A stretch of DNA of 64,000 nucleotides. It comes from a virus. Position numbers and translations under genes: made by a program. Shown piece after piece: positions 57,546 through 64,000 of this stretch. Each line of letters starts with the position of its first letter. The first letter of the stretch is position 1. The notes under the pieces are model-generated. The model was not told the DNA's origin. It worked only from the letters and a program-made list of their open reading frames with translations, and ran no database searches. The stretch covers positions 1-64,000 of IMG/VR virus record IMGVR_UViG_3300031162_001060. One strand, 5' to 3'.

Positions 57546-57668
57546 TTTGTACCGGCAAATTAGACTAACCCCAAAGGAGGAGATTGTGATTATCGGCTGA
57601 GGTGCCGGTAGCTGTAAAGCAATCAACATCTATTGCGGGGCTTAGTCGATTTGACTAAGCCCCGCTTT
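57546..57668 (+). ncRNA. candidate regulatory RNA with alternative helices
   Basis: Downstream of nrdJ, TACCGGCA (57550-57557) is an exact complement of TGCCGGTA (57603-57610). The latter can instead pair with TATCGGC (57591-57597), so two exclusive structures exist. Between them is AAAGGAGGAG followed by only a four-codon frame (GTG ATT ATC GGC TGA), an orphan ribosome site. The element ends in the terminator at 57635-57665. The layout resembles a leader or riboswitch-like element but no downstream gene is in the same transcript. Identity unknown. Confidence 0.45.
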
Positions 57669-57669
57669 G
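57635..57669 (+). terminator. terminator overlapping a promoter
   Basis: GCGGGGCTTAGTC (57635-57647) pairs over 13 bases with GACTAAGCCCCGC (57653-57665) around a five-base loop, followed by TTTGTTGTT. The loop and 3' arm carry the -35 of the next promoter. Confidence 0.9.
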
Positions 57670-57679
57670 TTGTTACAGT
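57651..57679 (+). promoter_or_regulatory. leaderless promoter for the gene at 57686
   Basis: TTGACT (57651-57656), a 17-base spacer, TACAGT (57674-57679), six bases, ATG 57686. The -35 sits in the loop and 3' arm of the terminator hairpin. Confidence 0.75.
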
Positions 57680-57685
57680 AGTAAT

Positions 57686-58048
57686 ATGGTGTCTGTACTA
57701 CAGCATTTAAAAGAAAATCATGTTCATTATGAACTAATGATGGTCGCAAAGTGTGTAAAGCGTCAAGGCTTGGCAGAGACCGTGCCAATAGATGACGACG
57801 ACCAATTGTCTTTACCTGCTATTTTGGCTATTCAGCCAGGCATGTTACAAGGGCGAGCTAAGTTGTCGAACAATTTTGATGAACTTATAGCCCACGTTCC
57901 GGGTTGGCGTCGGCAGGTGTTTACTTTGTGCTGGGAAGCTATTGAGTTAGAAGTTGAAGAAGACATTGTGGCTTGGTCGGAGAGAGTCGGCAAAGAGGCG
58001 GTGTTTAAAAGAATTATGTCATTGGCTAATGAGATAGCTCACGCATAG
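57686..58048 (+). CDS. hypothetical protein, 120 aa
   Basis: The product begins MVSVLQHLKENHVHYELMMVAKC and is mostly helical with an acidic middle (VPIDDDDQLSLPAIL) and a WRRQVFTLCWEAIELEVEEDIVAWSERVGKEA helix. No ribosome site; translation from a leaderless message is likely. Recurrent helical proteins of this sort lie near nucleotide-metabolism genes in phages, but no family was recognised. Confidence 0.65.
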   Translation: MVSVLQHLKENHVHYELMMVAKCVKRQGLAETVPIDDDDQLSLPAILAIQPGMLQGRAKLSNNFDELIAHVPGWRRQVFTLCWEAIELEVEEDIVAWSERVGKEAVFKRIMSLANEIAHA

Positions 58049-58064
58049 TTATAGTATAGTTAGC

Positions 58065-58093
58065 TTGACATGCGTGCTGGGTTTTACTAAACT
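58065..58093 (+). promoter_or_regulatory. leaderless promoter for the gene at 58100
   Basis: Consensus TTGACA (58065-58070), a 17-base spacer, TAAACT (58088-58093), six bases, ATG 58100. Confidence 0.8.
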
Positions 58094-58099
58094 AGCTGT

Positions 58100-58486
58100 A
58101 TGCGACACGAAACTAGATGGCACAAATATTATGAAGCGCTACTCGCTTATGAGTCACGGTATGGTGACGCTCTTGTGCCTACAGGACATGTAGAGTTTAT
58201 TGGTCCTGATGAGTGTATCAATTTAGGCAATTGGGTTAGTTATATGCGCACTAGATACAGGCAAGGTAAGTTGGCTTCGGATCGCATAAATCGGCTCGAA
58301 AATTTAAACACATGGACGTGGGGGCCGGTTAGGCCGGGACCTAAATCTAAAACTTATATTTCGGAAAGAAATAGTAGTATCTATAGTGAACATAAGAGTG
58401 GGCAGACTCTAGCTAAAATTGGAAGTAAATATAGTCTGTCTAGACAGAGAGTACATCAGATAGTAAAGGAGTATTCCGATGAGTAG
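58100..58486 (+). CDS. helicase-associated domain plus HTH protein, 128 aa
   Basis: The N-terminal half (WHKYYEALLAYESRYGDALVPTGHV, NLGNWVSYMRTRYRQGKL) matches a helicase-associated (HA) domain with its tryptophan spacing. The C-terminal YSEHKSGQTLAKIGSKYSLSRQRVHQIVKEY is a sigma-70 region 4-like or ECF-type helix-turn-helix. Together they suggest a DNA-binding regulator. It has a consensus leaderless promoter and its TGA overlaps the next ATG. Confidence 0.75.
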   Translation: MRHETRWHKYYEALLAYESRYGDALVPTGHVEFIGPDECINLGNWVSYMRTRYRQGKLASDRINRLENLNTWTWGPVRPGPKSKTYISERNSSIYSEHKSGQTLAKIGSKYSLSRQRVHQIVKEYSDE

Positions 58487-58787
58487 GGATAACGCCGAGT
58501 GGAGTAGATTCACTAGCAAAATTGTAGTAAACGAAGAGTCAGAGGAGACCATCACAATGCAACCGTCACCAGTTATAGCGTTAATTAATGGGCTAATTAC
58601 TATTGTTGTGCTTTCAGCTATTTCGGCGTTGGGTTTAATGATTGCTAATAGTGTGCTTGTTGGAGCATGGCCGGAGTTTACTGAGATTGCCCCAGGGATC
58701 GGGTTCTTTGACGCATTCCATGTTTCGTATATTGGCTGGTTTGTGTTTATTATGAAGCAGACTGTTGTTGCGAATGTGATGAAGTGA
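58479..58787 (+). CDS. two-TM membrane protein, 102 aa
   Basis: After a polar N-terminus (MSRDNAEWSRFTSKIVV) there are two hydrophobic helices, about residues 28-55 and 74-94, separated by a short periplasm-like segment with PEFTEIAPGIG. It overlaps the HTH gene by eight bases. Similar small membrane proteins are common in actinophages. No function known. Confidence 0.65.
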   Translation: MSRDNAEWSRFTSKIVVNEESEETITMQPSPVIALINGLITIVVLSAISALGLMIANSVLVGAWPEFTEIAPGIGFFDAFHVSYIGWFVFIMKQTVVANVMK

Positions 58788-58788
58788 T

Positions 58789-59259
58789 ATGGCTGTTACT
58801 GAGAGTGTTTCGTCGTGGCAGGATCATGCGTGGGAGCACGTGAGTAGTGTGTTTGAGCGTAGGTCTGGTCGGGTTGTGGCTTTGGATGATATCCGGGCGT
58901 ACGTTAATAATCTAATTGATACTTACTTTTTGGGCAATATGCCTTTGGTTGATTTGGATGTGTGGGCGGATCTTGCTGTGATGACTAAGGATGCCGATGT
59001 TGAGTTAGATAAGGATTTTGTCTGGGAGACGTTGTGTAATAAGCAGCGTGATTATGGTCCTGATAATATTTTGCGGTTTGGGCATCGTGGGTTGATTGTC
59101 CGGTTGCATGATAAGGTTGCTAGGCTTGAGAATTTGTTGAAGTCTGGTAGGACTCCGGAGAATGAGTCTGTTGCGGACACATATTTGGATATTGTGGGTT
59201 ATTGTGTGATTGGTTTGATGCTTTTAGACCGGAGCTTCCTAAAGCAAATGGCTGATTAG
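58789..59259 (+). CDS. DUF1599 / nucleotide-modification-associated domain 1
   Basis: The 156-residue protein carries the DUF1599 (Nmad1) signature: CNKQRDYGPDNILRFGHRGLIVRLHDKVARLENLLKSG and ENESVADTYLDIVGYCVIGLMLL. The family is predicted to act with systems that make modified nucleotides or DNA in phages; its biochemistry is not settled. Here it sits alone, about 36 kb from the ParB/PP-loop genes. It starts one base after the membrane gene stop. Confidence 0.8.
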   Translation: MAVTESVSSWQDHAWEHVSSVFERRSGRVVALDDIRAYVNNLIDTYFLGNMPLVDLDVWADLAVMTKDADVELDKDFVWETLCNKQRDYGPDNILRFGHRGLIVRLHDKVARLENLLKSGRTPENESVADTYLDIVGYCVIGLMLLDRSFLKQMAD

Positions 59260-59324
59260 TCTGGGAGCCGCGTGTCGATGCGGTATTATATTCTCAGTAT
59301 TCGTTTTTTTCTTAGGGGCTGTGT

Positions 59325-59657
59325 ATGGCTGTTCCAATCGAGGGCGTGGGGCGTGTCAGTCCTGACGATGATTTACGCAATAAAAGCATTCGGGACCTCG
59401 ACAAAATTATGACGAGTTTGCGTGCTAAAAAGAAAGCAAACGGAAAGCTTACCGCCAGTCAGCAACAAATATTTGATAATGCTCAAAAAATGAAAGGTGC
59501 CCGAGCCGATTGGCGTGATAGGACTGGTATTAAGGGCGCTCATTTGCGTGGAGCGAGTATTCCGATGCTGAGAGCCAATCGGAAGGACCCGCAAGCTTGG
59601 GCTGCTGGTTTGAAGTCTGCGCAAAAGCGCTCAAACCCTAAAAAGCCTACACCATAA
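59325..59657 (+). CDS. basic hypothetical protein, 110 aa
   Basis: The product begins MAVPIEGVGRVSPDDDLRNKSIRDLDKIMT and is strongly basic with a KKKANGKLTASQQQIFDNAQKMKGARADWRD helix and a KRSNPKKPTP tail. A GGGG stretch before ATG 59325 may be a weak ribosome site; TATTAT lies further upstream. It precedes the connector genes. No family recognised. Confidence 0.6.
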   Translation: MAVPIEGVGRVSPDDDLRNKSIRDLDKIMTSLRAKKKANGKLTASQQQIFDNAQKMKGARADWRDRTGIKGAHLRGASIPMLRANRKDPQAWAAGLKSAQKRSNPKKPTP

Positions 59658-59674
59658 GGGAGGGGTTAAAAAAT

Positions 59675-60334
59675 ATGGCTTTAATCACGGTGGCAGACAT
59701 AACAACCTACATGGATATCACGTTAACAAACTTGCAAGAAGACGCCGCCCAGTTTGTTATTGATGGGCTGCAGTCTGAGTTAGAGATGTATTTACGTCGG
59801 CCTGTTGAGCAGACCACGTTTACCGAGTCGTATCGTATTCCTGATTATGGTAGGGGTGTGTCGAATAATCCGTATTTTTATAATTATTCTATGGAGCCTA
59901 TTTTTTCCCCTAATACAACTGGGTTGACGAGTGCTGGTATGTTGTATATGCCGGGTACGTATACGCTGTATTTGGATCAGAGTCCTGTTGTGTCTGTGTC
60001 GTCGTTGACGATTACGCAGTCTTCTGCGTCTGCTGCGGCTAATCCGCAGACGGCTGAGTCTGATTATATTGTTCGTGAGTATGGGGTTGATTTGAAGAAT
60101 GCTTTTGCGAATGATAAGGTGGATATTACGTATGTTGCGGGTTTGGATGGTGCGAATATTCCTGCGTTTAAGTTGTTGATGTTGCGGGCGGCTACGCGTG
60201 AGATGCAGAATATGCATGATGATGTTGTTGGTTTGAAGGATTTGACGACTCGTAATGTTGCTCCGTTGGAGACTGGTTTTTCTGATCGTGAGTTGTTTAG
60301 TTTGCGTAAGTATCGTCGTGTGAGGGTTGCTTGA
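59675..60334 (+). CDS. head-tail connector (gp6/adaptor-like)
   Basis: The 219-residue protein has an N-terminal helical bundle (TVADITTYMDITLTNLQEDAAQFVIDGLQSELEMYLRRPVEQ), a middle beta region, and a C-terminal LLMLRAATREMQNMHDDVVGLK helix. This helix-beta-helix order matches HK97 gp6-type connectors (Ad1) that join portal and tail. A GGGAGGGG site precedes the ATG. From about 59840 the DNA is notably rich in T/G-ending codons. Confidence 0.75.
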   Translation: MALITVADITTYMDITLTNLQEDAAQFVIDGLQSELEMYLRRPVEQTTFTESYRIPDYGRGVSNNPYFYNYSMEPIFSPNTTGLTSAGMLYMPGTYTLYLDQSPVVSVSSLTITQSSASAAANPQTAESDYIVREYGVDLKNAFANDKVDITYVAGLDGANIPAFKLLMLRAATREMQNMHDDVVGLKDLTTRNVAPLETGFSDRELFSLRKYRRVRVA

Positions 60335-60335
60335 T

Positions 60336-60950
60336 ATGGCGGGGCGTAAAAAAGTTTTTGATATTAAGATTAAGAAGACTAAAGATGAGGCTACTCCACA
60401 TCTTAACGCTATGGAGCGGCGAGCGATTAAGGGGTTTAAAAGCCAGTTTAAATGGGCGACTCGCCACCTTAAGCAGGACATTAGAAAAGATTTTTCTACT
60501 AGTGGCGGCGGCAAGTGGGCTGCTCTGGAACAAGAGACTGTAGCGTGGAAGCTGGATGAATACGGGGCGCGAGGTATTTTGGTTGCTTCGGGTGACTTGA
60601 GAAAGAGTTTAACTGTTGATAATGCAAGAGGAGCGGTACGGAAATATGGTTCTCATAAGATGCAGTTTGGTACTGATCTTAGAGATGTAGCTAACAATAG
60701 AAATGTGGTTTATCCTGCTTTTATTCAATACGGAACATCTAACATGGAGGCCCGTAAGTTTTTGTTTGACTTTGGTGATCCTTACGGTAAACGATTTTCC
60801 CGCAAGTTAGGTTACGCTATTAATGAACGTATTATTTATGGCGGTACAGTAGGGAAACACTACACGTGGTTGAAGAAGACTGGCCTGCGAGGAGCAGATA
60901 CGCCTGGCTGGATAAGGACTTACAGTGGCAGTGTTTTGAAGGGGCAGTGA
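60336..60950 (+). CDS. gpS-like virion morphogenesis / tail completion protein
   Basis: The product has a basic N-terminus (MAGRKKVFDIKIKKTK), then GGGKWAALEQETVAWKLDEYGARGILVASGDLRKSLTVD, SHKMQFGTDLRD, and YPAFIQYGTSNMEARKFLFDFG. This is the pattern of phage virion morphogenesis (gpS-type) proteins, with the W-x-x-L start, G-D-L-R-K-S and Y-G-T-x-x-x-x-A-R-x-F blocks. ATG 60336 follows the connector stop directly; 60327 is a possible but less likely start. Confidence 0.72.
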   Translation: MAGRKKVFDIKIKKTKDEATPHLNAMERRAIKGFKSQFKWATRHLKQDIRKDFSTSGGGKWAALEQETVAWKLDEYGARGILVASGDLRKSLTVDNARGAVRKYGSHKMQFGTDLRDVANNRNVVYPAFIQYGTSNMEARKFLFDFGDPYGKRFSRKLGYAINERIIYGGTVGKHYTWLKKTGLRGADTPGWIRTYSGSVLKGQ

Positions 60951-60956
60951 TTTGTT

Positions 60957-62771
60957 ATGATGAGTGGTAGCCGCATGGCTAAGCAGTATGTTTCCAACTT
61001 TTTGGCAGCTGATTTACCTGCACGTTTAATTAATTACCGCAACTACTGGAATTTGACATCTAGCCAGTTGCCTGACCCGTTGATGTACGCTAGTTATGAG
61101 CCGTTTGCATTGGATCGGTGGCCTACGATTATTACGCTGGTTATGGGCACTGATTCGATTAACAGAATGGGTTATTCTGGGATGGGTGAGCCGCAGTTGC
61201 AGGTGTCGTATGATATGCGTACGTATGTGTGGGTGCGAGCGACAGGTACTCAGGCGGTCACGGATCAAAGAGATAACTTGACGACTGTTGTGCGTGAAGC
61301 GCTGATGGATCATCCTTCTTTGTCAGCGTACGATAATTCTGTACCGTGCTCACCGAAAATTGATGAATCTACTATTGTGGAACAATTTTCTGATTTGACT
61401 TTGATTAAGGGTGAGCGTCTATTGGCGGGTGCTTTTGTAGGGTACACTCTCACTTTGGACGAGGATATTACTGCTGAGTCGTTGGGGGTTGTGTACACAA
61501 CTAGTTCTGTTGTGCAGCCTATTCCGGTGGTTCCTAATGCTCCCACGAATTTGCTTGCTGTGGCGGGGGATGAGGATGTGGCTTTGTCTTGGGTTGAGTC
61601 TTCGTGGAATGGCGGCGTGTATGACATTTCTGGGTATGTGATTCAGCGGAGTTCGGATGGGGGTTTGTCGTGGTCTACTGTTGTGGCGGATACGGGTTCT
61701 GTTGATGGGTTTTATCGTGTGGCGGGTTTGTCGGCTGATACTTATCAGTTCCGGGTTGCGGCGTTGAATGAGGCTGGTACTGGTGCGTATTCGGCTTCTT
61801 CGAATGCTGTTACTGTTGTGACTTCTGTTCCGGGTCAGGTTGGTGTTGTTACACCGACGGCGGGTGTCTCTGAGGTGGCGTTGTCGTGGGCGGCGCCGTC
61901 GCCGGGTTCTAGTCCGATTACTGATTATGTTGTGCAGTATTCGATTAATGGTTTGAATTGGACTACGTTTGCTGATGGTGTGTCGGATGCGACGACGGCG
62001 ATTGTGACTGGGTTGACGAATGAGACGTTGTATCATTTTCGGGTTGCTGCGGTGAGTGATGTTGGGACTGGGTTGTATTCTAATTCGGTTAGTGCTAGGT
62101 TTGTAGTGTTTTCGCCGTTGGATCTTTCACCGACGCTGTGGCTTGACGCCTCTGACACGGGCACGATTACCGAGTCGGGTGGGTCTGTGTCGCAGTGGGA
62201 TGACAAGTCCGGCAACGACAATCACGCTACAGAGGCCACAGCGGCATATCAGCCGACGACAGGCACTCGGACAATGAACAGCCTAAACGTGTTAGACTTC
62301 GCAAGCAACCGTTTGCAAGGAACATACGACACCACCTTGCCGTGTCATATTTTCGCGGTAGCTCAACTGGATGCAACTTCAGCCGAGCGCAGCCTTGTTG
62401 ACGGGAAAAGTTCTGCGCGAAGAGTTATTGGCACAACGGCTGCGAACGAATGGAAAATCACAAACAGTTACCTCGCCGGTACAACCATCACTGGTGGTTC
62501 TGTTGATACGGAAGCTTACGTCTTTCACGCGTATTTCGATAATGGTGCTTCTAGTGAGCTGTTTGTTGATTCAGTCTCGATTGTCTCTGGCGACGCCGGA
62601 ACCAGCGAATCGGTCTCGGGGATTACAATCGGTTCCACTTACGTTTTCACTCTTGATCCTTGGGACGGCATTATTGCCGAAATCGTTATCGTAAGCGGCA
62701 CCCTGACGGCAGAGCAGATCTCTGACACCGAAACGTACCTAGCGAACAAGTGGGGGATGACACTACCGTAG
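60957..62771 (+). CDS. tail completion-like protein fused to FnIII and lectin modules
   Basis: Residues 1-185 resemble tail-terminator/completion proteins, with KQYVSNFLAADLPARLINYRNYW and LDRWPTIITLVMGTDSINRMGY. This is followed by two FnIII-like domains (nt about 61530-61820 and 61830-62105; PNAPTNLLAVAGDEDVALSW and PGQVGVVTPTAGVSEVALSW) and one lectin-like module (62107-62768; SPTLWLDASDTGTITESGG to SDTETYLANKWGMTL). A conserved tail part carrying the same adhesin module as the fibres is unusual. Either of two adjacent ATGs could start it. Confidence 0.78.
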   Translation: MMSGSRMAKQYVSNFLAADLPARLINYRNYWNLTSSQLPDPLMYASYEPFALDRWPTIITLVMGTDSINRMGYSGMGEPQLQVSYDMRTYVWVRATGTQAVTDQRDNLTTVVREALMDHPSLSAYDNSVPCSPKIDESTIVEQFSDLTLIKGERLLAGAFVGYTLTLDEDITAESLGVVYTTSSVVQPIPVVPNAPTNLLAVAGDEDVALSWVESSWNGGVYDISGYVIQRSSDGGLSWSTVVADTGSVDGFYRVAGLSADTYQFRVAALNEAGTGAYSASSNAVTVVTSVPGQVGVVTPTAGVSEVALSWAAPSPGSSPITDYVVQYSINGLNWTTFADGVSDATTAIVTGLTNETLYHFRVAAVSDVGTGLYSNSVSARFVVFSPLDLSPTLWLDASDTGTITESGGSVSQWDDKSGNDNHATEATAAYQPTTGTRTMNSLNVLDFASNRLQGTYDTTLPCHIFAVAQLDATSAERSLVDGKSSARRVIGTTAANEWKITNSYLAGTTITGGSVDTEAYVFHAYFDNGASSELFVDSVSIVSGDAGTSESVSGITIGSTYVFTLDPWDGIIAEIVIVSGTLTAEQISDTETYLANKWGMTLP

Positions 62772-62807
62772 CACCACCTAGTCACTTATCTCACGACCAG
62801 CGTAAGC

Positions 62808-62813
62808 TATAAT
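62808..62813 (+). promoter_or_regulatory. -10 box seven bases before the gene at 62821
   Basis: Consensus TATAAT with seven bases to ATG 62821; the -35 is weak (TTATCT, 16 bases upstream). Confidence 0.5.
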
Positions 62814-62820
62814 AGATACT

Positions 62821-64000
62821 ATGGCTAGGAAACCTCGTGTAGTACCATTTCAACCGAACCCTCGGGACGGTGACCTTGATGGTCTAGTTCAAGACGGAAC
62901 GATCTGGGAGCGTCCTAAAGGGGCGTATTTGCGTTTTATTGATACGGGTGAGATTTGGAGTGAGTTTGGGCAGGTTGATCGTGGCAGCGTAGAGCTTGTT
63001 CGCCCAGACGGTTCTGTTTGGGAGTTTACGCCGTCGTGGGTTCAAGATGATTCTACTGTTGGCGGTACTTTGGGTACGTTGGGGGATAGGTTGCCGTTGG
63101 TGTTTGAGTCTAACGGCATGTTGCCTCGTGGGTTTTTGGGGACGACGTTGGCGGATGAGTCTCGGTTTGATGATGCTGTGGATGATGTAGAAGTTCTGTC
63201 TATGGTCTATAGCGAGGCTGCTGAGGCTGAAATGAGTGAGAAGCTAGATAGATTGTTGTTGCCTGAGGCGGTTGAGAGTGGTTTAATTACGCAGGAAACT
63301 CAAAATAAGTTGCGAGCTTTTCGTAGTTGGTCGATGATGGGTGAGAGAGGAATCGATTCGCTGGCTATTTCTAGCCGTGAAGTATCGTTTGATTATTTAG
63401 AAGAAACTTTGCTTTCGGGGCCGCTGGAGAAGCGAGGTTTGTCTAAGGGAGAACTGTACGATAGCATTCCTTTAGGTTATTATTTGCGAGATCTCGTACG
63501 ATATGGAAACAAAGAAACAGTTACTTATCTTAGGGCTGAGTTAAAAAGACTGCAACGACAAAACACTTTGCGTAGGCGCCCTGTAGAAGAACTACTGGGA
63601 CCTATAGATGAAGATTCTGTGCAGGGGTTCTTGGCGGTGGTTAAAACTATGCCAGTTTCGACATGGCATGAGCATCACATAAAAGAGGCTGCAGAGGCTT
63701 ATGCTCGCCGTGACTTTGATAAATTAAATTATCATTTGGAGTGGCTAGACACTCACAGTGACCCTAGTAGAACGGCTGATCAGTTTGGATGGCGGAGTCA
63801 GCTACAGTACATGGCTGATAACCCTGAGCTGTTAGATACTATATTTCGTGCGGGAGCCGATCTTAAAGACTACGACTATCTTACGGGCTATGCTTTTCAA
63901 TCTACGCTAGCTCAGATTAGAAAAAATGTAAGTAGGCGCAGGTCGGATAAAGCGGCGCTGGCCGCTGATAGGAACACTAAGCGCGACTCGTCTCACGGCA
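62821..64000 (+). CDS. large structural-region protein, partial at right edge
   Basis: The frame runs from ATG 62821 past the edge (393 codons visible). Near residues 14-30 it has DGDLDGLVQDGTIWERP, an EF-hand-like Asp-rich motif seen in large actinophage structural proteins. Later segments are helical and acidic with repeated YL and RRD motifs. No ribosome site; the TATAAT seven bases upstream suggests a leaderless message. Its full length and role cannot be judged here. Confidence 0.75.
   Translation, partial: MARKPRVVPFQPNPRDGDLDGLVQDGTIWERPKGAYLRFIDTGEIWSEFGQVDRGSVELVRPDGSVWEFTPSWVQDDSTVGGTLGTLGDRLPLVFESNGMLPRGFLGTTLADESRFDDAVDDVEVLSMVYSEAAEAEMSEKLDRLLLPEAVESGLITQETQNKLRAFRSWSMMGERGIDSLAISSREVSFDYLEETLLSGPLEKRGLSKGELYDSIPLGYYLRDLVRYGNKETVTYLRAELKRLQRQNTLRRRPVEELLGPIDEDSVQGFLAVVKTMPVSTWHEHHIKEAAEAYARRDFDKLNYHLEWLDTHSDPSRTADQFGWRSQLQYMADNPELLDTIFRAGADLKDYDYLTGYAFQSTLAQIRKNVSRRRSDKAALAADRNTKRDSSHG

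Noticed and set aside
59792-60514. 240-codon minus-strand frame
   Set aside because: Ile/Arg/His-rich antisense of the connector gene, with no start signal.
1-64000. Integrase, excisionase, repressor or attachment site
   Set aside because: No such gene or convincing att core was found in this window; absence elsewhere in the genome cannot be judged.

Overview
The window reads as part of one tailed-phage genome (order-level siphovirus/myovirus type not decidable here), most likely infecting a low-to-medium GC actinobacterium. Phage evidence is direct: TerL, HK97-type portal, prohead protease and major capsid protein, head-tail connector genes, tail-fibre-like genes, a holin-like gene, SSB, RecA, a Rad52-type annealing protein and small overlapping genes packed on both strands. 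The actinobacterial host is inferred from a WhiB-like protein with all four cysteines, ThyX, a class II ribonucleotide reductase, and many apparently leaderless promoters. No integrase, repressor, tRNA or CRISPR array was seen, so a lytic lifestyle is plausible but unproven.

Layout. 1-6 kb: mostly minus-strand genes for small proteins, ThyX, a dTDP-glucose 4,6-dehydratase, primase-helicase, helicase-loader-like protein and SSB. 6-8.7 kb: FmdB-like zinc ribbon, coiled-coil membrane protein, holin, a compact candidate small RNA and a beta-rich protein. 8.7-12.5 kb: RecA and a minus-strand glycan cluster (glycosyltransferase, PhyH oxygenase, polysaccharide deacetylase, methyltransferase). 12.48-13.03 kb: gene-free, GC-rich and structure-rich, a candidate large RNA. 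13-23.7 kb (plus): WhiB, Rad52-like SSAP, Cas4-like nuclease, a second glycosyltransferase and PhyH, two HNH nucleases, a methyltransferase, then ParB / PAPS-reductase-like / ParB / MazG / DUF932. 23.7-25 kb: TerL on the minus strand. 25-40.8 kb (plus): portal, protease, a highly acidic protein, two giant proteins and accessory structural genes. 40.9-53.1 kb: a tail-fibre/adhesin region with shuffled, repeated lectin-like modules. 53.3-54.6 kb: major capsid protein. 55.5-57.5 kb: RNR, followed by a candidate regulatory RNA. 57.7-64 kb: small genes, a DUF1599 (Nmad1) protein, connector and tail-completion genes, a tail protein fused to FnIII and lectin-like modules, and a truncated large protein.

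How it works together. The left half supplies nucleotides (ThyX, MazG; RNR further right), replication (primase-helicase, loader, SSB), recombination (RecA, Rad52-like, Cas4-like nuclease) and probable glycan or DNA modification. The right half builds the particle and carries a fast-evolving host-recognition cassette. Many operons start at promoters of the form TTGA..-N17-TA...T followed by exactly six bases and ATG, which places the predicted transcription start on the start codon. The strongest second-look items are this promoter pattern, three candidate structured RNAs (7.4, 12.5-13.0 and 57.5 kb), the ParB/PAPS-reductase cassette and the eight-copy adhesin module family.
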